DNA from: Piezodorus guildinii
Taxonomy: Eukaryota > Arthropoda > Insecta > Hemiptera > Pentatomidae
Direction of reading: 5' to 3'
Length of the DNA stretch: 64,000 bases
Assembly: GCA_023052935.1 (NCBI GenBank)
Contig: CM041297.1
Span: forward strand, 112,767,177-112,831,176
Below are positions 35,010 to 47,475 of this stretch, piece by piece (positions within the stretch are counted from its first letter, which is position 1; each line of letters starts with the position of its first letter). The notes below the pieces were generated by a model. It made no database searches. It saw nothing but the letters and a program-made list of their open reading frames with translations, and had not been told where the DNA came from. The translations under genes and the position numbers were made by a program.

Positions 35010-35575
35010 AAAAATATTTTTCTTTTAGTCAGGAATTTCTTCAATATAATCTGTGCCGTTCTATCGCATCCATCCCCGGCAGCCCCCTACCAGCCGTACT
35101 CTCCATCACTCTATCCTTCCATTTAACTGGAGATCTTTTTCTCCTTCTGCCATCTGCTTCCCAAACCATAATTATTTTTGACAAGCGAATGTCTTCCATT
35201 TGTTTCACGTGGCCGTACCATCTTTGTCTCCTTTCGTGCACCACCTCATGGATTTTGTGTTTTATTCAAGGTCTCTTCCTTATTGTGACTTTTTTACCCA
35301 TTCGATTCTCGATATTCTTCTCCGGAAATCCATCTGTACTGAAAGAATTTTTTTTCCTGGGATATGCTGAGAAGCCATACTTCAGAACCATACAGCATCA
35401 TGCTTTATATCAGCTTTTTCGTTTTTACCAATATATTGCTGCTCCAAAGTAAAGAGTTGAGAAGTCCAACTGATTTTTTCCCATTTGCGATCCTTCTGTG
35501 GATTTCTGCCCCTATTCGACTATTATATTCAATTATAGACCCCAAATGATAAAATTGTTCTACTTTGTTTAACTT
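35010..35575 (-). mobile_element. RTE-like non-LTR retrotransposon fragment (RT C-terminus)
   Basis: Minus-strand translation in several frames gives 'IGAEIHRRIANGKKSVGLLN', 'MMLYGSEVW', then 'RRQRWYGHVKQMEDIRLSKI' and 'GRRRKRSPVKWKDRVMES'. These are the conserved C-terminal segments of insect endonuclease-RT proteins. Stops and frameshifts make it a pseudogene. Confidence 0.7.
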
Positions 35576-36394
35576 GCACGAAAAATACTTAAAAACAAAA
35601 AAGTATCAAACAGGCCTCAAGCTTTTTAAAAAAAACAACGTACAAATCGGATAGAGTTAAACAGCAGTTGAACTGGTGAAAAATGTTTGTTTTTCTGAAG
35701 GTTGAGTAAGGACAGAGCCTGGAGTAATTTAGACCCAGCCATTTAGTTCCATTTAGCCATTAGCCTCGCCGGGCTAACAACAGTTGGTTGTCTCTCCTCT
35801 CTTTCACCTATTCCAACGTCTTACATCTGCTCTAAGCTACATACTCTATATGTATACCGTATAGTGTATACTTTATATGTATACTCTATACTCCACACTG
35901 AATAGCACTTATGTCACAAAAACAGAAGATTATGGCATTTAAATAGACAACAAAATTGTCAATTTAAAATTAGCTTTAAAAACTTCATTTATTCTGCTAA
36001 CCGTACTGCTTACAATACAATAAATATACATTTTTCTTAAACAGGATCCGTTAAGAGCAACAGATATGTACAATTAGGATATACAATGTGTCTCGTCAAA
36101 AGACCTAATCGTGAAAATTAATTATTCTTTAAAATGGTTTAAGAAGAAAAAAAAATGTATACAATAAAAGTGTTAAATAAATAAAGTAATTCTGGCACAT
36201 AATTGTGTTGACCAAAATTAAAATTAAATTTATTGATTAAATTATTTTAATTTGAACAATAAATAATTAATTTTCATTAATTAAATGCTGATATTTAATT
36301 TGAAATATCAGAATTTTTCAGCGTCTGTTTAGGAAAAAAGTAGGCATTAGAAAAACTGGGTGATATAGAAAAAACATGGTGGATATGAGTTAGT
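35576..36394. other. No recognisable gene
   Basis: 35700-35830 has mixed composition with no convincing frame; the rest is AT-rich. Confidence 0.45.
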
Positions 36395-37336
36395 AGGGAA
36401 TTCCGGAAGGTCCAATCCTCTACAAGGTGTGTACAGCTGATGTACCGTCCTTACTACTTACGCCGATAGTATGTGTATGTATTTTCTGTATCCCAAATCC
36501 TACAGAACCCTATATCAACCATTGAAGTATAGTATCAAAACTAGAGAATTGTAATAAATCCCATCAAATCTCCTTAACGTCGTATAATCTATGACCTCCT
36601 CCCTCTTTAAAATTAGCTCACTTACTTAATTCAGGTGACCAAGCACTTAATCTTGACTAATGTCTAACATTGAATCCCCATAGAAGACTAGAAAAACAGA
36701 AAACTGCTATCGTTAACCAATTACTAAAATACATACTCAACAAACACTCAAAACTCCCTATATATTAAAAAAAAACTCATTTAAGTTACTATTATTATGC
36801 CAATTTGGACCTATTGTATCAAGGTATGGAGTACGATAAACCATCGAATTCCTCTCGCATCCAATACTTACAATCCAATGATTTTCAAAAAATTCCTTGA
36901 GGCTCCATATCTCTTTACTAATAAAATCAAATATAAAGAACTAAAGCCCGAAATAGATATACCTATTATTTTTCCAAAATCACTGCCCACAAAAACCCCG
37001 TTATCTGTGACCTCTTATCCATAAATATTCCTGACAATCCACCGAGGCAACTTAAAAGTAGCTGGCCAATATACATCCTATCATAAATTAGGCAGTGGCT
37101 GGTTGGTTGGTTGGTTGTTATATTCTACCGGCACAAAACATCTCGGTCATCAGTGCCAGATACTCATTTTTAGAAACCAATCCAAGGTTAAATAATGAAC
37201 AACTGCTTTACTAAAAAACAAATAACAACAAATAGTTGAAAACGATTAACTAATAAGAATAACCACTAGTAAGAAAAAATGTAACAGCATTAGCAAAAGA
37301 TAAACATATATCAGGTTAAATTAAAAAAAAAAAAAT

Positions 37337-37339
<3 letters not shown>

Positions 37340-37402
<63 letters not shown>
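37340..37402. repeat. (CA)n/(TA)n microsatellite
   Basis: A short CA run leads into about 28 TA units inside the I-group 3' UTR. Confidence 0.93.
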
Positions 37403-37407
<5 letters not shown>

Positions 37408-37485
37408 TAAAAATTAATTAATTAATTTAGAAAATAAAATAATAATAATTTTAAAAATAATAATAATAATAGTAGAATACAATTT

Positions 37486-38126
37486 TCAAATCTGCTTGTA
37501 GAAGTCCATTTCCGTAAGAAAGCACATCAATTCGTCAATTCTATTTATATCGTTCCCCAAAGCAACCGCGACATTAAGTGGTATTCCCCTTTGGTTCAAT
37601 TTCTCTGTGTAGAAGGGACATTCCTCGAAAATATGAGTAACTGTCAGGGCTCCCCCACAATGCTGACATCTTGGGGGCAAATCCTTAGATATTAAATGCC
37701 CATGGGTTAACCTTGTATGTCCGATTCTCAGCGGGCCAGGACCACCTCCTCTCTGCGGTTGATGCGATTTGAGGTTTTCCAAGACTTTGGCTCACTCTTA
37801 ATCGCTTTCAGCTTGCTTGGATAGCTGTTTTTCCATGTTTCATCCCATTTTTTAAAAACATTTTCAATTAGAGGGCGCGCTAGTTCTGATGGTGTTAACA
37901 GTGCTTTACCACGACCAGGAGAGGTGAGAGCCTCTTTGGCTGCCTTATCTGCCATTTCATTTCCCATTATCCCCATATTGCCCGGTATCCAGACATAATG
38001 AATTATTTTTCCGTCTTCAGCCATTGATTTGGTCAATTCCAGGATTCTTAAAATTCCTGGATGACTGGAATACATATTATCAAGAGCTTTTAGAGCGCTC
38101 AATGAATCTGAGGCTATGATGACATT
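37486..38126 (-). pseudogene. RNase H C-terminal half and zinc motif, I-group copy 2
   Basis: The first part (38102 to ~37750) has 'YVWIPGNMGIMGNEMADKAA' with the last RNase H aspartate; the frame then shifts near 37735-37780, and 37486-37782 continues with 'GPLRIGHTRLTHGHLIS' and 'CQHCGGALTVTHIFEEC' (CX2CX7HX4C). Closely similar to copy 1 (3661-4965). Truncated and frameshifted. Confidence 0.82.
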
Positions 38127-38235
38127 TTAGGCAGTGGCGTGCTACCAATAGGTATTTATCAAGTATATTTCTTATTTACTTTCTGAATATTTTCTAGTTC
38201 TACATTGCATAAAATAAATTACTATTACAAAAACA

Positions 38236-40007
38236 AAACTTCTTTAATTGTTTGGATGTATTTACTTACTTGACATCCTGCCTCCGTGAGGCATTAATTA
38301 CTTTTATTTATTGATTAATTACATCCAGTCATATGACAATTGAGCATTATGGTTTGTTTACTTAGAAAAAGAACTTTGAATAAATGAATTATTAGAATGG
38401 ATGTATTTGAATGTATGTACCATTTGAATGGATTATAACATTAACGCACAAGGATATTCAGGATAAAAACTTATGTATGTACTTCATAACATGTTTCTAG
38501 CTAAATAAAATCTTCATTATAAACACATGAACATCAAAGAGCCTAGCATCCAAACTCAAATTGTATGCAAACAGTCAGTTCTTGCATTATCTAACGAAGT
38601 GTCATAATACCAAGTCACGTAACTAACACTATCATATAATAACCTAACTGAGTATGTAAAAATACTGATTGCATTTTACGAATGTAAGTACCAAGTGTAA
38701 TGGTCATAAAAGGTTGAAAATGAAACTCAATCTCTTTCCTAAAGCCGTATTCACACTTCCAAAAGAATATCGAAATGTACTTTGATTTACCTAGATAGCG
38801 TCTGTTGCTTTCACGTGATCAGATATCCCCTCGTTAAATTAGATATCGGTTACGAATGGTCAAGTGGTTTGACAACCACTTGATCTGTTCATATAAAATG
38901 GCTAAAATCATCGTAAAAACCTATTTATTTAGGTGACGTGTAAATTTTAAGAATTTTTTTAACCCATTTGCTTTTTATTTATTGCATTATTTGAACGTAC
39001 AAATACTTTTTTTCACTTTCTCAAACTATAGTCTGTTGTTAACATCTTAAAATAGATTTTTGATTACTTTCCATTTAGTTACCAGTCAGACATTTTTTTG
39101 TTATTTAATCGATAAAAAATTTTTTTTCACTATAACTTATTATATGTGAAATTGGCAGTATGCTGTTCACATATTGAGATTGTTCCTTTTCAAATACTTT
39201 TATCATCTTTCGGGACCAAATCACACGATGCGTTCTTTGCTCTTTGGTATGACTATGTGACACACAAGACATTAAGTCTCTTAACCCTTACAGGGTCTCT
39301 TAGAATTTAATCTAGAATTGATGGTGCATAGAAGATATGTGGGAAAGGGATTTAGTGCCAGAGTTAAAAGCATCCTCGACAAGCAAACTTTCGGAAGTGC
39401 GAAACTTTCATGCCTCTCCTATCTATCTTTCCTCACAGCAGAAAGGTGTCCCCTCCGCGTCCTCCATAGCGGAATTACAACTTCCAAATTACAACCTGAA
39501 TATAGCTGTAGGATACCAGAATTATTATTCAAGCTTCGTTTCTCTTAAGAATTTATTTATGCTTAAACTTCGTGTTCAAAATTAAATCCAAAAACTGCCC
39601 TTACTTCAAAATATGAAAATGATGCCTTTTTACGCACTTTAATCACTAGTAATCAACAACTAAACCCAGAGACGTGCTTCTGGTGGCTACTGTCCCAGCA
39701 TGGAGATGTATGAACTTGCGGTAACTTGCTATCCTTTTTGTTAAGTTACATTATACATTTTAGCACCTTTGGTATATTTCTAATAAATCAATACGAATAT
39801 TTATGAAGATTGATTGTGCAATAACTACTCTGTGTCACTTTTAGTTCACTGAATATATTTGGAAGCTGGAGCAATATCAGAGCATTGTGAAACGATGAGC
39901 TAACCATTAGGTTAATTCAAAATTGATTTTAAACTTGTACCAAAAAGTAGCAAGAACGTTAAAACAATAAACATTATGAGTATAAATTTTGAAAGGCATT
40001 ATTTGCT

Positions 40008-40010
<3 letters not shown>
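38236..40010. other. AT-rich stretch without firm gene
   Basis: 39318-39585 has overlapping plus-strand frames of 76-82 codons of nearly average composition, with no domain I can name. The rest is AT-rich. Confidence 0.4.
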
Positions 40011-40091
<81 letters not shown>

Positions 40092-40108
40092 GAGAAAGAG
40101 AGATAGGA
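40011..40108. repeat. (GA)n microsatellite
   Basis: Nearly pure GA dinucleotides with a few GAAA interruptions toward the right end. Frames on both strands here (RERERE..., SLSLSL...) are artefacts. Confidence 0.97.
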
Positions 40109-41274
40109 AAAAAACCTTTTGCATTATTAAATCTTTTAGGAGGACCCAGTCGTTTTTTATTAAAAACCGGAACATCGGAATAAACCTGTCTTATGCAATA
40201 ATATCTAGCCATAATGAAGTTAAAATTAGTAATTGTGAACAAAATATTCTTAAAATTCTTTAAAAAATAAATAAAAAATAAAATAAAATAAATAAAAGCA
40301 ACAACTAAACAATCCTTTATCAATTTCTTTCAAACATATATCAGAGGACATTAAAAACATATTAATAGAATTTAATATATTCGGACCAATTTAGAAGTAA
40401 CACAATAATTTCTTCAAGGAGATGATCAGGTCATCTTTCAGGTTTTTTGCAGAGTTAATGTTATGCAATGTATAGAGGCAAGGAGTGTCCCACTAAGGTC
40501 TTGGTGCCCAGGGGTTCTAACTGTGGCTAATATAACACAAATTATAATTATTATACCCCTGTTCAAGTTTTTATTACCTAATATAAAAGATATGCCTATT
40601 TCATAGATGAATAGTTTTTCAAAAGCCTCAAGTATCACAAATGTATAAATTAGGGTTTCATCTGACTGAAAAAGACAATGACATTCAAGAGCATGCGAAA
40701 ATGAAGATACCTAAATTTGTAAACTGTTTGCTGGATCTTATTCTCTCGAAATCAAAAGTTATTTCGCGCATGAAGGCTTCAAGTACCTTTTGTTTTCCTT
40801 CACGAGTTCTAACGCGAAGTACAGGATGGTTCTGGACCGATGATATTCATTAAACTAGACCGATATTCTTATTCAAAGCAGTAAAGAAATTTAATATTAA
40901 TTTTTTTATAATTCAGGAAGACTAGCCACAAACCACCGGATTAAGAGATTGTGAAAATTTTATTGTTCCCCTCACTTGTGACTCTCTACATCACTGTATA
41001 TATAAACAAGCATATGAGTTCACAAAAGGCACAGCGAAGCAAGAAATAGTTGATAAGGTTCACGGAAATGTTTTAAAAAAGTATCAAAAATAATATTCAA
41101 GGACTGTTTCAAATAAAATAATAAAATTTGAAAAGAAAAGAAAAATATTTAAAATATAATAGAACTTAATGAATATAGAATAAAAAATCAAATATTAAGC
41201 AAGTGAAAATGAAAGAAAAACGCTCATCAAATCCTTAAAATACCTCATTTATTTTTTTTCAAAATTAAAACTGA
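40109..41274. other. AT-rich stretch, nothing recognised
   Basis: A 70-codon plus frame at 40641-40853 shows no known motif. Confidence 0.5.
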
Positions 41275-41590
41275 AGAGACCTATATATCCCATTTGTTGA
41301 AGACTTGGCCCGTTACAGATTACCTCTTTTTATCCCAAACTCCCTGCCCACTCAAACTCGCTTATCCGTGACCTCTCCTTCATGTCTATTCCGACAACCT
41401 CCGAGGCGACTTAAATGAAGTTGGCCAAGAGATCTCCTAACATAAATTAGACATTAGAGTCTACCAATGGGTAGTTTTTTCAGAGACTACTATGTGTTCT
41501 AATCATATTTCAACCTATTTACTTGTTGTATTGATTTAATACAATTGTATATTTTCTTAAATAAATACAAATTAAAAAAATAAAACTTAA
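41275..41590 (+). mobile_element. Jockey family C, 3'-end fragment with A-rich tail
   Basis: Translates to 'IPFVEDLARYRLPLFIPNSL' and 'PPRRLK', the tail of a Jockey RT, followed by a 3' UTR with 'cataaattagacattagagt' and 'ctatgtgttctaatc', and ending in 'aaattaaaaaaataaaa'. It is the best-preserved end of family C in the window. Confidence 0.7.
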
Positions 41591-41599
41591 GCAGAAACT

Positions 41600-41900
41600 A
41601 AGTACATACTCTTACTTAATCAAGCCCATCTAAGCATACTCCACACAAATCAACAGCATAGGAAAATAGATCCTTAAAAAAGCTTCAAATATTTCAATCC
41701 AAATTTTACTGTTGATAACAAATTCACCTTGGTACACTAATAACTTCACATCACATCAGAGATATGGCTACAACGATATGCCTATGAATTCGAGGAGGAT
41801 ATCAAAAAGATGCTGGATGCTAGATCTCCTGAATTAACTAATAGTCGATCAGGTCAAGGAAGACGTGCTGCTAGGTCCTTACTTATGCCTTACATGTTAA
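41600..41900 (+). mobile_element. Jockey-like RT C-terminal fragment, degraded
   Basis: 'ITNSPWYTNNFTSH' is readable near 41715-41755, matching the Jockey RT motif that reads 'IVNAPYYVSNYTL' in family A. Flanking codons are shifted and carry stops. It is a different family from A-C, or a strongly decayed copy. Confidence 0.5.
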
Positions 41901-42149
41901 CATTTCCAACGGTTTTCTTTCATTTGTTGATTTTCCTGGTGTAAATCAATATTTTAAGAGGAAAATAATCGTAACAACCAAAATTATAGAATAATAGATT
42001 GTATAAAATTTGATAAAATAGGATAAAAGATTGAACTAGAAAAATAAATAAAATGAAAGACATTAATAAGAAACAAGAGATTTGAATATTAAACACTTTC
42101 ATAACTATAAGCACTATTTATATTCTTCCCTAGGAATCCCCGAGTCATG

Positions 42150-42410
42150 GATGAGGGTCCCCTTGCTCATGGAAAAAGGCAGTAACCTCATATTAAAAAA
42201 AAAAAAAAAAAAACAGTTCCCTTACAACTTATGAATGATCTTGGGCTCACTATAAATTATTTGATTTGTACAGTTTCTAGGCTTACGTTTGTGATGTGTT
42301 GTCTTACGGCTTAAATAAAATAAATTTTCATCCTAATGCAGGTTAACTCGAACCCGGAACCCTGAAAATAAATCTATTGACTAATCTACAGCAGATTATT
42401 GAACATAAAA
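42150..42410 (-). repeat. Possible degraded tRNA-derived SINE
   Basis: Minus strand 'gggttccgggttcgagttaa' resembles box B, with 'ctgtagattagtcaata' upstream as a poor box A. A long A tract (42197) and a segment shared with 32170-32220 lie within. Confidence 0.3.
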
Positions 42411-43619
42411 AAATCCTCTTACTAGTTCCTTGTTTAATTTATTTTTTTAAATGGAGTTTTGATATACAACTTTTTTTTTTTTTTTTTTACTTTTTTATGG
42501 GAGAGATCTTTAATTACTACACTCAAATCTGAAAAAAAAATAAACAATTTTAACATAGTACAAATAAAGAAACATTAAATTAAGAAGCAACCGGAGACGT
42601 TAATTTCAGTGAATGAAATTTTGATGGCATTTCTAATACAACCTACAGGACGCTTAGATAAACGAAGTAACTTAGGAATGGGTTTAATACTGTATTACAA
42701 CAACATTTACCCGCAGGGAACAAACTCCGGTAGAAGAGGCAACAACTAAGGCAACAGTCACTCCAACACTTGATGACCTAGGTACAGACAACAGGGCGTT
42801 AATTGGTTACATGGATCAGAATGCGGGGCGAGTTTGCTCTTACAGGTTGAGCGCCTCGTCCCGAAGGGATATCGACCCAGTCGGTAGGAACAAATATTTA
42901 CCACCACTCTCTCCAATACAGATTTCCACGGGGTTGTCTTGTTGGGAAATGAAGCTGCTTCCTGTTTTCGTTTCCTTTTTGCCTGGAGTTTATGCCACTG
43001 GAATACATGTACCGCTCTAGCAAATGTACACCTCTTTACGAACAACTTATTATCAACTGATCGTACGAAATAGTTACGTCACAATTTATTTAAATTGCTA
43101 TTAGGGTAGGCGGGGTTAGTTGGGCAATTTTCCACTTGAGTTTTTATAGTTTCTCATCAATAATTCTGTATGGCTAATTGTGCATATTGATGAATTACTA
43201 ATTTATCCCTTTGCAAAAGTTTCTATGGAAATTTATTTCTCAGTTTAACAAGTCGCATTTCAGAGCTACATCTGTTTAAATGAAAAAAGTCATATATGCT
43301 TGACGTATCACGTAGGTTGGGTAAGTTGAGCAGGAGTATGGGGCATATTGAACACTAGATAATCTAGCTCAATAGTTCACAATAAAAAACTCAAGGATCC
43401 CTTCATCCCATCAGTACAATGACAAAGGTCCCCTATATTAAGCAGGCATATGTATATATGTCCCCTATATATGTATGTATGTATTCGATTTCATTTATCG
43501 TACACACAAGTCCTAGAAAAGCGTGTTTGACAATTTCAATTTTTTCGTTACCAAATTCATTCATATAAATTTCCTTTTATGACGTAATATTTTTATTTAA
43601 ATATGTTATTATCTAAGTA
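42411..43619. other. No firm gene; mixed-composition patch at 42755-43030
   Basis: 42758-43045 has overlapping frames on both strands (95 codons minus, 69 plus), but neither shows a known domain. 43100-43380 carries repeated 'gttgggcaattt' / 'gttgggtaagttgagca' phrases. Nothing certain. Confidence 0.35.
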
Positions 43620-44244
43620 AAAACTTCCGCGCCTCCTGCATGCTTTCTTTACACCGTCCTCCCAGGAGATGTGTGGCCTTCCTCTGATTTTTTTTTTCCG
43701 TCCGTGCGGGCTCATATGTCTTCCTGGCTCATAGGTCTCTCTCCTGAATTTATCCTAAGAAAATGCCCAAATGACCTCTGTTTGTGTTCTTCTAGAACGG
43801 TCTCCGCCGGTTCGACATTAAGGTGAGCACGTATACTGCGTACCGTATCCTATTTCTCCGTGTCCTCTCTATTTTTCGGAGATACCTCATTTCCATGGCC
43901 TTTATTTGGCTCCTATGTTTTTTGGTGAGAGTCCACGATTCTGAGGAGTACGATAGTATAGAAAAGAACGTCGTTTTATATAAGGCTAATTTGATCCGCT
44001 TTGACACCTCTCTTCTCTCCAGAAAACCTTGCCTTACCACACAGAACATCCTCCGTGCCGCTCCAATTCTTTGGGCCACTTCTTCGTCGATAAAACCATT
44101 TTCATTTAGATTAACTCCCAGATATTTAAAATTTTCAGCCTGCTCTAATCTCTGTCTTCCAACCCTTAGTCTCCTCATTATCCTTCGGGGTTTCTTTTCA
44201 ATTCGCATGGATTTAGTCTTCTCCGGATAAATCTTCATGTTCAT
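43620..44244 (-). pseudogene. RTE-like endonuclease-RT C-terminal fragment
   Basis: The 150-codon minus-strand frame has 'NFKYLGVNLNENGFIDEEVA', 'LALYKTTFFSILSYSSESWT' and 'AMEMRYLRKIERTRRNRIR', conserved C-terminal RT segments of insect non-LTR elements. Below 43792 the frame shifts but 'GRPHISWEDGVKKACRRR'-like residues are still readable to ~43620. No catalytic core. Different from the fragments at 30.6 and 35.0 kb. Confidence 0.75.
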
Positions 44245-44391
44245 GATCGGACCTTAAATCGGGTAAATTATAAATTATATAATTATTAATAGAGATTATA
44301 TTAGAAAATAAAATATTAATAAGATCTGTAGCAACTAAAGCTCAACTATCTCCAACCTACATCGATACATCCATATGCTCCAATGATTAGA

Positions 44392-45060
44392 AAAGACAGT
44401 GTGCTTTATTTGGTTCCCTAGCCATGTGGGGATAGTTGGTAATGAGCTGGCGGATAGGGCCGCCCAACAGGCGCTCACCCTTCCAGGTCAAGGCGTAGCT
44501 ATCCTAACACCGCGAGATATGTCTCAACCGCTCCGAAAGGAAATATCGGCTGCCTGGCAGTCCATGTGGGACGAGAGTCCTGCTAGCAAACTGAAAGCCG
44601 TCAAAACAAAAGTGGGGCCTTGGTCCTCATCTTGTCGCTCAAGCGGCAAAGAGGAAGTTGTCCTGGCCAGATTAAGGATTACCCACACTAACATGACCCA
44701 TCTTCATCTCATTACCAAGCAGCCACCTCCTAAGTGCCAACACTGTAACAATATCCAGACTATCAGCCGCATTTTAGAAGAAAACCCTTCTTATAGAACA
44801 GGTTTAAACAAATTTGGGCTTAGACGTAATATATCCTTCATACGCTCCGATAATGAAAACAATATTTCGGCGCTGTTCAGGTTTCTTAAGAGTCACCTAT
44901 TATTTAATAAAATATAGTGTTTTAATTTAATTTTTTTCTACTATTTTATCTAATTATTGTACGCTTAGTTTATTAGTTTTGATTTATTTATTTATTTTTA
45001 CTTAAAGAGAACTATAGGCGTTTATGACCCCTGGATTTTACGCCTCAAACCCCAAACAAC
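44392..45060 (+). mobile_element. I-group element copy 3 (distinct subfamily), RNase H tail and 3' UTR
   Basis: 44399-44917 encodes 'FIWFPSHVGIVGNELADRAA' (last RNase H aspartate) and 'EEVVLARLRITHTNMTHLHL', as in copies 1-2, but its zinc motif is damaged: 'CQHCNNIQTISRILEEN' lacks the third and fourth ligands. The 3' UTR ends with 'gcgtttatgacccctgg', distinct from copies 1 and 2. Strongly 5'-truncated. Confidence 0.78.
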
Positions 45061-46272
45061 AAAACAATATCCCTAAACTGAAATTTTAAAACAAAAGCAA
45101 GGCTATGGAAAAAAGGTTAAAATTATACCCAGAACCTTTATACATACTTTTTACTAGAAGTTGAACACTTAACTTATAGAAAACCGGGTGACAATTGACT
45201 ATTACAGACAAAATATTCTTGTTAAAATTGATCGAAATCGAGATATTAATTAATTTGCTAAGCAGGTATACCATCATTAGGGCAGTAACATCAAAAATGT
45301 ATCTTAATTCTAGCACAGGTATCAAACCTAGGCATTATGTGATATGAAGTTTCTGTTTCCTATTAACGATTCAAGGTATTGTTTGCTTCACTGACCCTAT
45401 CTTGACCAGAGTTTTATTTACAGGAAACAGTCACACACAATACTACATTTCAGTGATTTTAAATAAATGCTGCTATTTTTTATATACCTCCAGTGAACAT
45501 TTTCTACTCCAGCTGTACTCGTGTTTTAATAAAAATTAGTAATTAATATATTGAGGAACCACTAGAATAAAACTGGAATAATTAAAAAGAAAAGAGGAGG
45601 GGAATTAATAATTACTTTTCCCAGATGGCGTAGATCAGGCAAATTTTATCCTAAGACATTTTTGTAAAAGCAATTCTCAATTTAAACTCAATTGTCACTA
45701 AGGAATTTCCCGAAATAAATTCTTTTAACCAGAAATAGATTAAATTTCTCTTTTTGCACCATTAAAAACTCCTCCCTATTAATAATGAACACACCACTTC
45801 TATAAAATCATTTAACTTCCATTTAAATTAATAAGGGAAAAAATTGTTGAGAAGGGAAAAAAAGGGAAAGATATTCCATGGTTTTGATGAACACGTTTCA
45901 AGTGCTTACAAAACAATGTTGACATTCTTTTTCACCACTCTTTCTCTTTCTCTCTCACTCTAATATAAAATAGGATGATAAAAAATAACACGAAAAAAAG
46001 GAATATTTCTATAATAATTAATCTGTTATTTTATCAAATTAATTGTATAAATAAATTATATTTATTGTCTCAGCCAGATAAAATTGAACCAGCTATTTTT
46101 CAGTTATAAAAATCTATATAATTTCCAGTGTTCGCATATTTCTTCTATTACATTTTCAAGTTGTACATTTAGATTGTAAAATTAAAATTTATTAAAGCCT
46201 CACTAAGAAAAACGAATGAATTATTCATCAGATTTCAGACACGATATAATATTATGAAATGTTAAGAAAAAA
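45061..46272. other. AT-rich stretch without recognisable gene
   Basis: Only short fortuitous frames; no family recognised. Confidence 0.6.
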
Positions 46273-46933
46273 TATCTGGTACGGACAACACACGACTATC
46301 ACTTACCTCAACTTTTAAAATCAATTTATTCATATATAGACAAGTAAAAACAAGAATAGTTTTGCTCTTTTATCCTTTAATTAGTCATAAAATTTGTCCT
46401 AGTTGTAAATTTAGCTGTTTTTGATCAATTTTATTAAGATGATTTGGTCAATTATAAAAAATCTACAAAATTAAAGGCCCTTTGACAGAAGAAATTTTGA
46501 AATATCGGCATTTAAGCCCTGTCAGACTATTTCAATCAGAATGAAACCTAGATGATACTAAAGCCCATCTAATTTTACATCGCTATAGCGAGTTTAACTA
46601 AGATCGTTGGAGCTGTTTTTGAGAAAATCGTAAAATGTTGCAAAATGCATGATGTAAAGTGGCTCTTCTGGTTGGCTGATTTTGATGAATAAGTTGCTGT
46701 AACATTAAGGTTTTATATTTGTCTTAAATATGAAATTTTACTTTCAGAGGACTTTTTGTTTTCGAGCTAAACATACAACACGCACGGACACACAGGCCTT
46801 TTTGCAGGACTTGGTCGTTTGGATTCAGGTAGCCCTAAATGGTGCATTTTCGTATAAAAATTGGAATTCGAAAATGTTCACGATCGCAGTATTTTCAATT
46901 ACTATATATTTCATATATAGGTAAGTAAAAGTA
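46273..46933 (+). repeat. Dispersed repeat family X, copy 4 (internally deleted)
   Basis: Both ends are present ('atctggtacggacaacacac', 'ctatcacttacc' at left; 'atataggtaagtaaaagta' at right) with the core 'atcggcatttaagccctgtc' near 46503, but the 5' third is shorter than in copies 5 and 6. The 64-codon frame at 46730-46924 simply follows family conservation. Confidence 0.8.
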
Positions 46934-46996
46934 ATAATTATCGATCTGTAAGTTAGTATGACTTATACCTTTAAAGTTACTCATACTCTTTACTCT

Positions 46997-47475
46997 TCTA
47001 GTAAATAATATAAACAACTAGCGTCTAAAACCTGTAAAGAAAATTGAGACGTTGAATTCCAAAAGGTACTATATCCATTTTAGGAAATTTTACAGGAAGC
47101 GCCAAAATCTCTCGTTATTATATTATTAAACCAGCTAATTTGATTCTTTTCGCATTAAAATATAGATTTTTTTTTCACTATATTAATAAAACCATATTAA
47201 AGTTATAAAATGAAATGTTTTAGTATGATTTAGAACGAAACTAAATGTGTAATTAGTACCTTAAGAAATTAATAGCATTTCTAAATCGCGTTATTAAAGG
47301 ACTTGGGTGTTCATTAGATACAATCAAATTTGAGATTCAGATAAAACTAAATGAGGAGAATATAAATATGTAAACGTATCAATTTCGTAAAAAATGTCCT
47401 TTAGTACCTTTTGGAAATCAACGTTTCAATTGTCATTCTCATAAATGGTATCTAGCGCCTTTTTTGGCTACTAGA
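46997..47475. repeat. Imperfect inverted-repeat element (MITE-like)
   Basis: Left arm 'gagacgttgaattccaaaag' / 'gtacta' (47046-47072) matches the reverse complement of 'tagtaccttttggaaatcaa' / 'cgtttcaattg' (47403-47432). Outer parts also pair loosely ('ctagta', 'ctagcg'). The centre is AT-rich and non-coding. No clear TSD, and the ends are approximate. Confidence 0.5.

Larger units (their letters stand above)
37088..38138 (-). mobile_element. I-group non-LTR retrotransposon copy 2, 5'-truncated, with 12-bp TSD
   Basis: 'ttaggcagtggc' flanks the element at 37088-37099 and 38127-38138. On the minus strand it starts inside RNase H at 38126 and ends with a (GGTT)n-type terminus (plus strand 'tggttggttggttggttg', i.e. 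AACC repeats on its own strand), preceded by 'tggcactgatgaccgagatg' as in copy 1. A (TA)n tract lies in its 3' UTR. It interrupts a Jockey family C relic. Confidence 0.88.
36395..38235 (+). mobile_element. Jockey family C relic, split by an I-group insertion
   Basis: 36395-37099 reads, with frameshifts, 'VCTADVP', a decayed YADD region, and 'PIWTYCIKVW' ... 'KKFLEAPYLFTNK' (the C-terminal part of a Jockey RT). The 3' UTR then begins ('cataaattaggcagtgg') and resumes after the insertion at 38139 as 'gtgctaccaataggta', parallel to 'gtctaccaatgggtag' in the copy at 41275-41590. Fragmentary and non-coding. Confidence 0.7.

Noticed and set aside
39907..40323. Long frames on both strands over the GA tract
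   Set aside because: The translations are dipeptide repeats (RE/SL) generated by the microsatellite.
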